Notes: a model not told the origin generated them from the letters alone. A DNA stretch of 64,000 nucleotides from Megaustenia siamemsis (GCA_032433765.1 JAVIAB010000051.1:51424030-51488029), one strand, 5' to 3'; numbered from the stretch's first letter, positions 11,701-26,700 are shown. Numbers and translations are program-made.

Positions 11701-14700
11701 TCACTTAGTATGCAGGCATGTGTGTAGTCTTGTGACTCTAAAATGGATGTCCTGGTCACTTCCATCACCTCTATCATCACGCTACTCATGGACATAACAT
11801 ATGCACCATTGTCTTCGACTATTCTGGCTGCCAAGTGTAAACATTTGAGGTAAAAATTTACTTTAAAAATTCACATAATGATTATTTGCCTGATAATACA
11901 GTTTTAAAATGAAGCAACATATCTTTGATATTGAAGCAAACCCAGCGTGACATTAGAGAAGTATCTCTTGGATGAAGGTAAAGGTAGTGCCCTAGCAATT
12001 ACTGTTAGGTAATTGATGCGTTAATGACTTCATTGTACCAAGTCTCAGCTTCATGATGTAGGATGGCCAGTTCCCTTCATCCCTGTCTTTCTCTCCCAGA
12101 GAATATCTCTGGTAGCCTTTAAAAAAGTTGGGTGAATACTGAGAACTTTTGAGGTTGAAAAAAAATGTACGCACCAACTGACATCTGAACCCTGAACCTT
12201 CAGGTCGGCATGTGAGTGCTGAAACTAAAACGTCACAAGAGCTCTCATTGCTTGGAGACTGTAGTAAAATAATCAACATGATTTTCTGGAACCAACATGC
12301 CCAAAAGTATACTTTAGAATGCCATTTTGAAACCCTACATTATTCTTTTGCTTTGACTCAACAACTACTAACATCATTATTTCTCCTTTAAAAAAATGTT
12401 CATAGGGCATAGATGCTTTGCTATATGTTATACAGCATGTAGTATATATGCACCTTTTATCCAAACATCTCCATCTTCAACATATCATTTCTGAATACTG
12501 GGTTGTCTCTTTGATACCTACTTGCTTGCCAAACTAGTTAGTTTGTTTCTGGAGGCATCAACATCACTGCAGGGTATAGGTGGATTTTTGGTAATTTGTT
12601 GACAATCATCCTGACGCAAGCAACCAACTATGAACCACTGATTACTTTCAGCACAGGTGCTAATGGGCATCTTACCCATGAATTCAAATTTTCAACATCT
12701 AAAACATATCTTATTCCTACTCTCTCTCTCTCTCTATATATATATTACACACACACACACACACGGTCCCTTAAAGCGAGTAAGGAGAATAAGTTATCAA
12801 AGAAATGAGTTTACAAAATTATAAATTAGATAAGATAAAGAAATGGTATAGATTCATTTATGAGGTACTTAAGAAGAAGAGTTCAAGTGACAATAATGAA
12901 CACAATTATAAATTAGATAAAATAAAGAAATAGTATACATATGAGTTACATGACAACAAATATATTTTGTCCACCTGGAGAGAATGCCTCTATACCATGG
13001 AAAGTTCACACAGAATGCAGCAGAGCTCAAAACAAACCCACAGTAAGATAGAGTGACAACATTAGAGAAACTCTACAGCAGCACCACATGACAAAGGTAG
13101 GGGTTACTAAGAAAGCAAGTGGTAGAATTTTGTTATCTCCTGTGACACTAAAAAATCCAGTCAAAATGGCAGATAAGCATCTGAAAAGTGTTTCTTGTTG
13201 CAGTTTCCTTATATTCCGAGTCCGACTTACTGCCGGATCATATTTCAATATTCTGATTGTTTGCGATGAATGATGATATTGTGTGACGAATGACAGTTCA
13301 GCTGTGTTCACTTTTGATGCCGCTTAGCCTGCCTTAAGTCTTTTGGTGTGTGTAGCTGTTTATGATGTGGACTGCACAACTGCCTTTCTTTCAATGAGAT
13401 CTGATATTAATTTGAATGACTCCATTGGCACGGGTGGTTGAAATTACAGATTTTAATTCATTTGCAGTGATACTGGGGCCTTCAACTAACTACAACTACA
13501 CCCGAATGCTATAAGTGGAAGGAAAGAAAAAGAGGAGGAAAAATAAAGCATGTTTAATCACAACTTACGATCTGTCTTGTCAAGAACAGACATACAACGA
13601 TGCAGCAAGTTCCTGGCAACCAGTGCTTTACCAGCCTTGAACAGAAACTGTCCATATGATTTCCAAATAGTTTTATCTCGCTTGTACTTCCGAGACATTA
13701 TTGCATACAGCAATTCTGCATCCTTTGAAAATATAAAGTAATGAGGTCATATATATATATCTTGAAAAATATTTTATTCACAGCTGTTTATTTTCATCTC
13801 AAAGTCACATTTTAGTTATAATCTTGGAAATTTTGTTTCTTTTAAGGATGAGGATGTTCTGAGTCTAGTACATTCCCCTCACATTAGAAGATTGATGGTG
13901 GTGGTTTCAATTTGTGACACTATGAACAAAATGTCATATTTTATCTAAAGTCAATATTTATGTATGCATGCTATTTTAGTAGTTAGCTCATAATAAAAAG
14001 ACCAAAGATTTGTAAAATTTGAGTCTCAGGGGATGCAATATTCAATTTCTGACCATAAAGCTTTTAAATTTTAAGATAAAGCTTCTAATCTTATTGAATG
14101 TATAATAGGAGTATGTGTATTTTATCTTCCTGAAGAGACACAAATGAGCAAATTAAATATATTATTATATTATTAAATATATAATTAAATATTTTAATTA
14201 TATATTAAATATATTACAAATTATATAGATTATTAATTAGCCAATTACTAAAGTATCAGTGACAAATAACTGTGAACTGGAAAATTAGATAAATATAAAT
14301 AGATAGATTGATTCTTAAAACCAAGAAAAATGTTGTCTCTGAAATCTCTTCTGTTGCATCGATAAAAAGCTTCCGTACGGAAAGAGTTAATAGCATAAAC
14401 AAGAATTAATAGCACCATATCAAAACTAATTTTTTGGTGCGGCCACACATATACCAAACATGTATTTGAAATGTTAACATCCATTTTCACAGTGCACTCT
14501 ACTTGATGAAGTGGGTCACCATGTGGTTAACATAAAACAAATAAGGGCAATCTACTGTACAATAAGCTTAAAAAAAACACAAAGAAATAAACAACACTTG
14601 ACAACAAAATAATACAAAAGTAAATTTTAAAAAAAAACATCAAAATATTGTTGCTGACCTCTACTTTGCCAGCAGCTACATAAATGTCACACATCTTGAG

Positions 14701-17700
14701 GTTAATATCCACAGCATCATTGTAGGTCACAGCTCTCTCTAGCAACTTCTTCACATCACTGGCTTCTCCGTATGTTGTCTCCATATTCAGATAGGCCAGC
14801 CATACATTCTTTTTCTCCTGCTCTTCTCTGTTACAAGAAATTTTTTTTTAAATGTAATGATTGCACCAGCTTAAATGAGTCATTTTTCAATTGAAGCAAA
14901 ATTTAATAATGTTCGGCAAAAAAACAAATTGTGATGATGGTTTAAAAAAATGTCGGTAGGGGTGAAAATTAAAAAAAATATCTTTGCATGATTTTAATAT
15001 TACATTAAAAGTATTAAAAGGTAAGTAAAGTAAAGTACCCCCGTCACGCCAAGTGGCATATAGGGAAATATGGTGTTAGTGACCCTATATTTTACAGACC
15101 TTCAGCACATGATTTTTGGGGTAATGTGGTCAGTATTACGCCCGTGCTGCTTTACTTTCCCAGAAAAAAATCCGGTACCCATTTAAGGCTGGGTGAACCT
15201 GGAAGCCGTCGGTTGGGATCGAACCCTACCCTTTGTCCGTGGTAGTCCAGTTCACTAACCACTGAGCTATCGCGGCTCCCGTTAAAAGGTAAAGGTCTGA
15301 GATTTAATTTGGCACCATAGCATCTTTAACAATGCCATAAAGTGTTCTGTCGTCCAGCCAGTCTTCCGACAGGAGTTATCGTTTAGTACAAACTGCAAAT
15401 ACTTTTCACATTCTTCAACCTTCCCAGAATGTGCACCTCATTTTTTCCCCTGGTGGCTGGGTGGACCACATGAGCTTTTTTCACAAAAATTTGGCTACCA
15501 TGAACAAAAATTCAAATCATTTTACTGCCTGGCAGCAAATGCTTTTACCAACCACATTTAATCCTTAATTACAATACTTACCAGTGGCAGACTTCATTAC
15601 AATCCATAGTACAAAATTCTACTTAATTTTAACATTAGGAGCACTAAAAATAGCATTTTTAAAAACTTTTGATACACAAATGTGTGTTTACCAAGTACAC
15701 ACAGATAGAACTCGGATTTCCTATCTCAGGTTGATTTATGGCCCAAAATTGATTGCTTGGACCGGACATGCTACTTTGTCTATTCAGATGGACATCATAA
15801 ATTTGTCGATATGTTCGGCTACCTCAAAGCTTTATTCGCTTAATTTCTGGAGCCACAATGAGTTGTTTGGGAAATAGTGTGTATGAAAAACGACCAATTT
15901 GCTGAAGTTTGACGATGGCGAATTTTTTTCCCCGTATTATCTATCTATCTTCGTTCGCCTGAAGTATTGTCTATATCTGCAATGTCGTTTCCTGTATAAA
16001 TTTTACTGTCTTTTGTAATTCTTGCATTGACCCATATAGTTTTGTCGGTAGTGTTGTATCTATGGGCCAATGGATTTTCCTCAGTCTACTATATTCAGTG
16101 CAGTCTTGAAGTATGTGTTCAGCAGTCTGGGGTGCCTGCCCACATGTACAAGTAGTTGAGGTGCTGATCTTGAATTTTGTATACATATGACTATGGAGTC
16201 GATTGTGTCCTGTTCTGAGGCGTATAATGATAACTTGTTCATATCTATTCATATTATGAAAGGCATCCTGATTTGGGGCTTGTGGTCCTCTAATTGATTT
16301 GATTATCTGTTTCTTATGATGGTATGTAACCGGTGTTTCTAGTAGTGTGCCTGTTGAACCTTCCTTTGCCAAATGATCTGCTTTCTCATTTCCTGGTATT
16401 CCACAGTGAGATGGGATCCACTGCAGGGCAAGTCTGTGGTGCTTGCAGAGTTCAGTCAATAAGGTCTGCAGATGTAATTTTCTGGATTGTAGTGCCTGGA
16501 GAGCTGATCTTGCATCTGTCAAAAACACTACAGGCTGTGAGCTAAGATTACTGTTCAGCAGTTTTTCTATTGCCAGCTTTATTGCTTGTATTTCTGTATC
16601 ATAATTGTGACAATATTTCCCTGTTGTTATTTTATCCATATCCCTAGTGTTACATCTGTGTACACACAAATCCATAGGTCTTGTGGGTATTCTTCATCCA
16701 GGAAACTGAGAGCTATTGTTTTTCACTGTAGACTATTCTGTTCCTCTTTGCCAACTATTCCTTTCACTTCTGTCTGTATTTGTATTGATAATCCTGATTC
16801 CTCTGTCCAGGGAGTCTGTTCTGGTATGGGCAGTAGGGGGTTAACAACTCTTGGCGGCATGTCTGGTGTTTGTCTACTAATACCGTATTATAAGATCATA
16901 TCTCACAAAATGGGAAAGAAAAATCCTACATCCATAGAAACAAATTAAGCACTCAGGGGTCACTGGATGTAGTAATTAGAAAGGTAGACCAATTAAATTG
17001 TGAAGAATTTGTGTTTTGATGTTGTAATTTAGGGTTTTAAAAAACTGATCCTAGTCTAACAATATTTCACTTTATCTACACATTTGCCAGAAGCACAAAA
17101 TTAAATAAAATATTTATTATTAGACTATCAATACACATATCAGATGTATAATCAAGTTACATTTACCAGCTGTTCTATGATATCTAAAAACTTTTTATTT
17201 GGAAGTTAATAGTTTCGTTGTTTTCTCCCCACAATGAAAACTACATCTGATTCAAAAACATAACATTACCGATGAGACAACACATTAACAGATATTGATT
17301 TAAATAATTACATAATAAATAATTTAACTAAATTTAGCAAATGTATATTCTGCATAATAATTGTAACATTTCTCAGAAGATTGCTCTCTATGATTGATAG
17401 TTATAGTACCTGAAGGAGATTGTACTTATAGCTTTCTCCGCAACTGCCCTTGCCTTCTCCACTTCTCCCTGCTCAATGTGGAATGCCATATAGCGAAGCC
17501 AGATAACTGAACTATTAGGAGACTGCAGCAGGAGCTTCTCAAAATCATTAGCACTTTGAGGATTAGTGTTACCTTCCAGCTGGCTTCGTTCATACTAGAA
17601 GAAATAGATATATCATACTTTAACACAACACACAAAAATATCAAGTATAGAGCTTTGACACTGTCAGTCAGACATGAACAAGTTAAATTGTGCTAAGCTG

Positions 17701-20700
17701 AAAAAAAAAGAGTTATCACATTATTATCTGCACCCTAATGTGGGGTCTGTGCTTAGACTGACTACTCCATCATTTCTAACATTTAAATTTTGAATGAAGC
17801 ATCTCATGAGAGTTCTGTTAAGAATTACATCATCATTATGTAAAACAAACTGTTAACTAAAATTAGATGTGCAGATTTTTTAGTCCCTCTAGAAACTGGA
17901 CAACATAAAAGAAATATTTAAAAAAAACAACAATGGAGAAGGCAAACAAAAATAAACAATTATGAGCAGCATTTAAAAAAAATTTGCAGAGAATAAAATC
18001 TACATCTGTGATTAAACCTACTGATAGGTCTCGCAAAAACTGATAGCAATACTGCATGCAAAGTTTTCTTAGTCAGAAATATGGAAAGGATGGGACATTG
18101 CATAAAAGAGGCACAACTCTTGTGTTTTGCAGGAACTTTTGTGACAGCAGAAGATTAGAGGAGACTGAAAAGAAAGCTAGTTTAAAAAAGCATACAATAA
18201 CATCATTACCTTGATAAAAATATATATCAAATAAGAAAACAAAACAACAGCTCAACACTGTTGCTTACAGAAAGATGCTCATATTAAAATGTCAAATGCT
18301 TTTATGATCTAAAACACTGGCAGTCCAGTGTCATGTGTGGTAAACACAATCAGCTTCTTTCACATCTAGCTATCTTGTCATGTTATCTCAGAAAATTGCG
18401 AACTAGAAATTCTATAACCAGTTATCTTTATTTTTGCTTTAATACAATTCTCATATATTCCTTTTGAAGAAACATGATTTTTGTCAGTTTTAAAAAAAAG
18501 TACTTAGAAAAAAAAAATCTTTGTATGTTCTGTTATGGTAATATGCTCTCTTCAATTTCTTTTGCACATACAAATTTGTGACAATCTGCACTATCAAAGC
18601 AAGAGACAGAGCGGAATCTTGGTTTCGATCAGATTTATTGCCAGTTGAATGCATTATGCTTTGCTCCCTGATGTCTACTTTGTTAGTTTGACATGTCCAG
18701 CATGTTCATTGCCAGTATATTGCCCATTATGCATTGATTATCTGATGTGCAATAATTTGTCCATTGACACATTCAGCCAATACATTCCCGCATTACACTT
18801 TGGCTATCTGACGCATTCTTTGTCCGTTGACCTGTACAGCTCATTCATTGGCCTTTCATTGCCAGTATGTTGCCCATTCGTTTCCAGTAACTTCCCTGCG
18901 CTTTCACTGTTATCTTAGGGTTGGAGTTTGTTTTGTGTCCTGCCAACAGCCGACCAAAGAGATTTTTGCAGACAATCGAAGATGGGGGAACCCCATCAAA
19001 TGACAAGAAAAAACATATTTCTTGAAAATTGAGGACGTTTAGAGAAGAGTATATCTTCATTTCATTGTCTGTTTCTGTTGTCCCTGTTTTCTGAAGAATG
19101 GCATGAAATTTCTTCTGAAATTTCAGCATGTAGGCCGAAATGTAAAATATTTTGTATTGTCCTTTTTTTTTTAAAAGCTGCCACCATACTGTGTCATAAA
19201 TGTGGACAGCAAAGGATCTAAGAATAATAAAGAACATATTCTGCAAAAAACAGCGGCCATAAGAACTGGAAATCAATTTGGAATCTTTCAACAAATAAAA
19301 CAGGGTGTTATACAAGGTTGTGTGCTGTCACAAGATTTGTTTAATATTTATAGTGAGATTATTTTAAGATCCATAAAGGGGCATGCCTGGAATAACAATC
19401 GGAGATCATAATATAAATAATCTAAGGTATGTTGATAATACAGTCTTAATCGCTAAGAGTGAAAATGAGTTACAAGAAATGTTAGACATTATAGTGAAAG
19501 AAAGAAAAATAAAGGACTCAGCCATGATAGCAAAAAGACAGAGGTAATGGTAAAAAAAAGAAAAAGACATCACCTCAGTGCAAAAACAAAAGACAAGTGG
19601 AACAATATTAAAACAGGTAAATGAATTTAAATATTTGGGAACTTTGTTAACCTCAGTCGCAAGATGTACAACAGAGGTGAGATGCATAATGGCTCAGGCA
19701 AAGCAGCTTTCCAAAAAATGAAGAAGATACTATGCAATTCATTTTTGACAATAGAAACAAGAAAGAGTTCTTAAATGTTATGTAGAGCCTTGATGTGAAT
19801 CATGGACAATAGGACAACAGACAAGAAAATTACTGGAGTCTGCAGAAATGTGGTTTTACAGAAGAATGTTGAGAATACCATGGACAGCTAAGAAGAGTAA
19901 TGAAAACATTCTGAAAGAAACCAAAGCAAAAAAAGTTAATTTCCAATATTAGGAATAAACAATCATCATTTTTTGGCCATGTAATGAGAAGAGAACAACT
20001 GGGAAAATTGAGGGATGAAGAGACAGAGGGAAGCAAAGAGAAAAAATACCAAACAGCTTAAAAGAATGGCTTGGCAGAAGGTCAACAACAGAAATGATAA
20101 ATTACTGTTGAGATCAAACTATGCCTGTAGGCCTGGTACTTGATGATGATACTGTGTAGAAGTTATGTAACTCCCCACTACTTATTCCCCTGCTACCAGC
20201 TTAACAACAGCACAGCATTTATTTTGCCTGTTCCCTTCTTAAAAACTGGCCGAAATTTATATATTGAAAAAAAAAACAGCCATATTTTTATGACACAGAA
20301 GCATGGGAAACAAAAATCCAACATAAAAAAAAAAATTAAAAATTAAACAATCAGAGGTCACCATTAGTTATAATTAGGAAGGTATAAAGAGAGGGGAAAT
20401 GTTTGCGCCAAACTGTAGAATTTAAAAAAAATGTATTTTGAATTGGTAATTTTTAAAACTGCATCGTAATCTAGGGATAAGAACCAGCACTGAACTATCA
20501 ATGTATTTCAACTTTAAATAAGTTTTTCCTACTGGTTTTCCATTAAGCTGCCTTGCTTTAACTTCATTATTTTTTACTCACCTCTTGGATGACTTTTTCT
20601 TCGTCTCTTTTTCTTTTCTTTTTTAATTTGGCAGCATCTACTTTGACCTGGAAAACAAATACATATTTTCATATGTACCACATTATATACCAGTATTAGT

Positions 20701-23700
20701 GGAAAATGAATTGATTCAGGTTAGACGATACAAATATTTATTGCAACACTTATTTAGCAAGCAAAGAGACAGATATAAAAGTGTATGCATATGCACTCAT
20801 ATAATATATATAGTGCTCATGGATCTTGAGCAGAGAGCAGATGGTATGCACGATAATGACTAAAATAAGAACAGGAAACCACAAATTTTACAGATTTGTA
20901 AAATACAGATCTTTGGTATCATAGAAATGAAAGTGGTATTGTACCAGTAATATTAAATATGGTATTTTATTCATTTAACTCTTTCCGTCCGATCCGCCGT
21001 ATGGTGCGCCAAATCCATTTCAATTGCGTACGATCAGCCGTATAGTGCGCCAAACATAATTTGTTTCGTGTAAACCGTCAACAAACTGTATTCCTATATT
21101 TTAGATTGACTATTTTATATAGATTCCTTCACTGAAGAGTTCCTTCCTTCTTCCCCACGAGGTTCAAGTGGAAAGACGTAGTCTAACGTGTGATTTTTTC
21201 ATTTGGAATTAGTGTTTATCGTAAAAAAAATTGTAAACAAAAATCAGCTGATCGAAATGGCATCCAGTAGCAGTGATTGTAATGCTAAAAGTCAGTTGAT
21301 GACGGCTGATGAAGCTTGTCAATTAATTTTTCTTGATGATTCTGATGATAGTTCAGACACTGTAAGTGTTGATAATAACAATGGTGATGACAGTGATCCT
21401 GATATTATCGATTTTTCAGTAGAGGAAAATGAAAGTCTCATTTTGAATATTGACAGTGATGAGGAATACATTCCTTCAGAACCAAAAAAACCAAAAGCAG
21501 CTGCAGGTAGAGGTAGGGGCAGAGGAAGTGATAAAACTACCAAGAAAGCCACATCTAACCCAACTGCCAGGCCTAGCTCATCTAGACCTATCATCCCAGC
21601 TGAGTGGTCAGAAATTACAACTGGCAGCACTGAAAATAACTTTCGCTTTCATCCACTGCGAAAGCCAGGAGTTAGTCTTGAGCACCTCACAGATTCTTCC
21701 TCTGCATTGGATTTTTTTGGGTCATTGTTTGATGATGAAGTTTGTGAAACCTTGTTATCTAGCATCAATTCTTATGCAAAGAAAAGAACTGATATCAACA
21801 CTCCTGCACGCAAGCGCTCTGTGTTTGCAAGGTGGCAAGACATCACAAGACCTGAACCTGACAAGTTCTTGGCAGTGCTGATATATATGGGTTTGTTCAA
21901 AGCTTCCTCTATTGCTGACTATTGGTCACTATCAGCAGAATTGTATATTCCTTGGATCCACCATGCTTTCAATCGAGATAGATTCCAGGACATTTACCAC
22001 ACAATGTTGCACTGTGGTGATGAGGCAGCGGAAGGCAAAGAAAAAATAGAACCATTCATGAATCTTCTCCTTTGCAAGTTCCGAAAAGCCTTCTATCCCT
22101 TTCAGGAACTTAGCATTGATGAGATGGTCATAGGCTATAAGGGTAGATGGCAGTTCAAGCAGTTCAATGCCTCGAAGCCAAGCAAGTACCACATCAAGAC
22201 CTTTGGTCTATGCGACGCTGCCACGGGTTATGTTGTCAACATTCTAACCTATTTTGGAAGAAACACTTCCTACGATCCTGAGGCTGATACAGATGGTGGA
22301 CATGCTGTACAAGTTTTCGACACTTTATTGGAGCATGTTGGCACAGGACATAAAATTTTTGCTGATCGCTATTACACCACACGAAAATTGATTGATCACC
22401 TTCTTTTGAAGAAGCAGTACTATACTGGGACTGTCAATGTTCGTCGTGTTGGCTTTCCGCAGGAAACCAAAACATTATCTCTGGAGCACAGAGCAATGAA
22501 ATGGTACATGCATAATGATAAAACCAAGCTCTGTGTTGCATTCAGAGATAAGAAGGCAAAAAAAAATGTTGTGATGGTATCCTCTGATGCCAGAGTGCAA
22601 ACAAAAGCAGTAAAAGATGTAAAGAAGCCAGAAATGATTTATTTCTACAATAGAAATATGAATGGGTGCGACAAACTAGACCAGAAGGTGGCATATTACT
22701 GTGTCTTTGAACGCAAAACTGTTAAATGGTGGAAAAAAATTTTCTTCTGGCTGTTGGAAGTGTCGCAGGTAAATGCGTATATTTTATTTTGTTTATGCCG
22801 AGCTACTGGTGACAAAAGAGTCTCTTTAAAAGAGTATAAGAAAATGTTGATGAGTCAATTGACACAACATGTTGTCATTCAACAAGAAATGAAACTTCCA
22901 GGAAGGCAGCCAGAGGCAAGCTGTCTCGCAAAATCCAGAGGAAGCCGTCACATTGTGGATTATGCCGCAAGAGACCGTGAATGCGTATATTGTTCAACTC
23001 CAACAAAGCGTGCACGGACTCATTTTTTCTGTTCGGGATGTCAAATTCAACCACATCTTCATCCAAATGCATGCTTCAAGGCATTTCATGGACAATAAAT
23101 GGAGAAAGTGTTTTTTGTCTAATTGAAAAAAAAGTGTCAATATTGTGTATATAGTGATTTGTGTGTGTGTAGTCAAACAAAAGTGTCAATATTGTGTACA
23201 TAGTGATTTTTTCCCAAAAAAGTTGAAATTTCATTTTTCTCACTTGTTGTGATTGTGCATGACAAAATATCAGTTATTGTTATGCTACATCAACCAAACT
23301 TTCATGGCTGCTTAGAGACATATTGATATTTGTTTTTTTCACAAAATAATTCATATTGGATTACTATGACCAGATCTACATGATGGTAAGTAGTCAGTTG
23401 TGGTTTTAATTTGATGTTTCAATTTTTTGTTGTTGGTCGTTTATCTCCAATATTTCTTTTTACATGTTTTGTATCATCTTGGTATTGATGAAATCAGATT
23501 CCTTGTTCAATTATCTAAAAATTCATATATAATATGTTAAGTGTTAGATAAATATAAAACATGTAGATTGATGTTTTAAGACCATAAGGTCCATCAAAAA
23601 TTTTGTCTCTGAAATCTCCTCCGTTGCATTGACAAAAGCCTTCCGTACTGAAAGAGTTAAGTATTCATCATCATCATCATCAAGTACCGTGCCTACTGGC

Positions 23701-26700
23701 GTAGATGATCATGTCTCTCCACAATTTTTTATCTCGGCAGCTATTTATCATTTCTGTTGTTGACCTTCTGCCAAGCCATTCTCTTATGTTAAGCTGTCTG
23801 TTATTTTTTCTCTTTGCTTCCCTCTATCTCTTCGTCCCTCAATTTTTCCAGTTGTTACAATATATTCCAGTTGTTCTCTTCTCATTCCATTGCCAAAAAA
23901 TGATGATTGTTTATTCCTAATATTGGAAATTAGTTCTCTTTTTGCCTTGACCTCTTTCAGAACGTTTTCATTACTCTTCTTAGCTGTCCATGGTACTCTC
24001 AACATTCTTCTGTAAAACCACATTTCTACAAACTCCAGTGATTTTCTTGTCTGTTGTCCTATTGTCCATGATTCACATCCATATGTTAAGACTGGCTCTA
24101 CATAACATTTAAGAACATTTTCTTGTTTCTATTGTCAAAAATAGATTGCATAGTATCTTCCTCATTTTTTGGAAAGCTGCTTTTGCCCGAGCCATTCTGC
24201 ATCTCACCTCTTTTGTACATCTTCCGTCTGAGGTTAAGAAAGTTCCCAAATATTTAACTCTTTCTGTGCGATCCGCCGCATGGTGCGCCACGCTAAATTT
24301 CATTAGTGTGAACGCCATCAAACCATATTCGTTTTACATGTCTTGTATCATCTGGATATTGGTGAAATCTAATACCTTGTTCAATTATCTAAACATTCAT
24401 ATATAATATGTTATATGTTAGATAAATATCAATATGTAGATTGATTCTTAAAACCATGAACAACTTTGTCTCTAAAATCTCTTCCGTTGCGTCGATAAAA
24501 AGCTTCCGTACGGAAAGCGTTAAATTCGTTTACCTGTTTTAATACTGTTCCACTTGTCTTTATTTTGCACTGAGGTGATGTCTTTTTCTTTGCTGTTACA
24601 TTAAAGTATTACCAAAGTATAAAAATCATGACCAGTTCTGAACACCTCCCACCTTCTTCTGTGCCCACCCAACAACTACACCACTTCATTGGCTGCCCTT
24701 AAAAGTGGCTGTAGATGCGTTGTGTTGCAGTTTCTAGCATCCTATGATACCTGTGCTTTTCAGCTTAGGAGATATCCAGCTACAAAACAATATTTGTGCT
24801 TGATTGCCTTCCTTCCTTGATCAACAATTTTGACTGTTACTAGGAAGAGGTGGAGTAGGATCTTAATCAGCTTTGCTACACTGATCCTGACACAGACAGT
24901 CGTCTATAGTTGCTGACCTCTTTCAGCTTATATGGTAGTATCTTAGACCTCTTCTGATCACCAAGGCAAATAAATAAATACTTGACAAGCGATCTGATCT
25001 TTAGGTCAAACTAGTTCCCCCCCCCCTCTCTCTATATATATATATATATATATCATCAAGTACCAAGCCTGCTGGCGTAGGTGCTCATGTCTCTCCACAA
25101 CTTTCAATCACGATAGTTATTTATCATTTCTGTTGTTGACCTTCTGCCAAGTCATTCTCTTAAGCTGTCTGGCTGTCTGGTATCTTTTCTCCTAGCTTCC
25201 CTCTATCTCTTCATCCCTCAATTTTACCAGTTGTTACAATATATATTCCAGCTGTTCTCACATGACAGCACATGACTTCGACAAACACAGATCCACGTCA
25301 CTTCTTCGGATGATGGAAATGGGAGTTAAGATGGGCACAGCCAGAAATGAGAAACTAAGTGGCCGTGTAAGAAGACTTATCAATCAACATAGAACTGGAG
25401 TTGTCAGTCGCTGGACACTGAGGGAATTGCTGAGGAGGGGATCTGAGCACCTATGGACGTGTTCGGAGTGCAATGATGATGACCTGCAAATAACTCAATA
25501 ATTATTTTAATATAAAACACACAGTAAAAGTTTGTGACTAATATACTTATAACTATATTGATTGTGCCCATGTAAAATCTCCTATTTGTACTTCTACATA
25601 CAGACTATTCCAATACTTACAATGTCATCCCCATCATCATCAGAGCCATCTTTGACATCATCCAATCTTGCAGACAGTTCTCCTTCCCAAGAAAAACCTT
25701 GCACAGATAATCTTGGTGCTTCACCATTTTTCTGCACCTAAGGAAATTGACAAGGAAAAGACTTATGGATCTGTTTGTGTTTCAAGAATGTAATGTTAAC
25801 TTTGCACTCCTGTAAAACAAAGTGAATCTACTGAGTAAAGTTACACTGATTAATTCAACTCTGATAAATATAACTGGACAAAAATTAAAAAAAATTTTTT
25901 TTAAGATAATTACTAATATTGGTAACTGCTGGTTATGTTAAAAAGCAATAAATTAAAAGCTTTTCTCATAGTAAAACTGTTTTTTGTTGTATAAAATGTG
26001 TTTGTGTCTTCACTAAATGTAAATACAATGTAAAATATTTATTTAGTGTGCATTTTGTGAGTGCTTACATACAGCAAAACCTGAAGTAGCAAATGCTAAA
26101 AAAAAGTAGGATGGTGTTGGGAAAGATATTTTGCAAAAATATTCAGCACTGAAAATGTTAGCTCAAGAATAAATTTGATATCTTGGATAGAATTACCTCT
26201 GTTGATTTTTGTGATTATCTAATGTTATAAAAAATCAAGTCATATGTTTTATTCTAATTAAAACTTGTCAAGTATAAATCATATTTAAATCAAGAATGTT
26301 ATAAACACAAACATTCTGTAAATGGGGCAAAACAGTTTTGAACTAACAAGAGTTAAATGTTATACTTGCCCCGGTAACAGTCTGTTTTTCATCGCTGTCT
26401 GAAGCAGATAAGTCTTTAGCAACATCCACTCCACTGTCTCCTTGTTCCTCATTTTCCTTTGTCTTCCTCCTCTCCATCTTCAACAATCTTTTCATCTTTA
26501 TAATCTGCTTTTCTCTTGTTTCTTTTCCTGAAATTGAATCCTCACGTCTTCTCTTTCTTGTTCTCATAACTGGGGCTTGACTGCAGAAACAACAATGTTA
26601 TACTTATGGTCACTGGTACAGTCTGAGAATTAGTATAAGCTTTGATTTCTACACATTCAAGATATATAACTCACATTCTCTACATTTAAATAAATAAAAT

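Larger units (their letters stand above)
15558..17040 (+). mobile_element. TTAA/CCCT MITE split by a LINE
   Basis: It starts TTAA then TCCTTAATTACAATAC at 15558 and ends GTTGTAATTTAGGGT before TTAA at 17037-17040. The interior matches the copy at 30866-32310 (for example ATTAGGAAGG and CACTCAGGGGT). A LINE at 15941-16882 interrupts it. Confidence 0.72.

Noticed and set aside
15210..15281. tRNA gene candidate with box A and box B
   Set aside because: It is the head of SINE-A, repeated in several copies with the same 3' body and TSDs. It does not fold as a complete tRNA.
21319..21630. 103-codon minus frame
   Set aside because: It is antisense to the acidic N-terminus of the piggyBac transposase.
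23784..24023. 79-codon minus frame as a host gene
   Set aside because: It is the LINE 3' coding region shared with copies at 859-1298 and 19780-20147.
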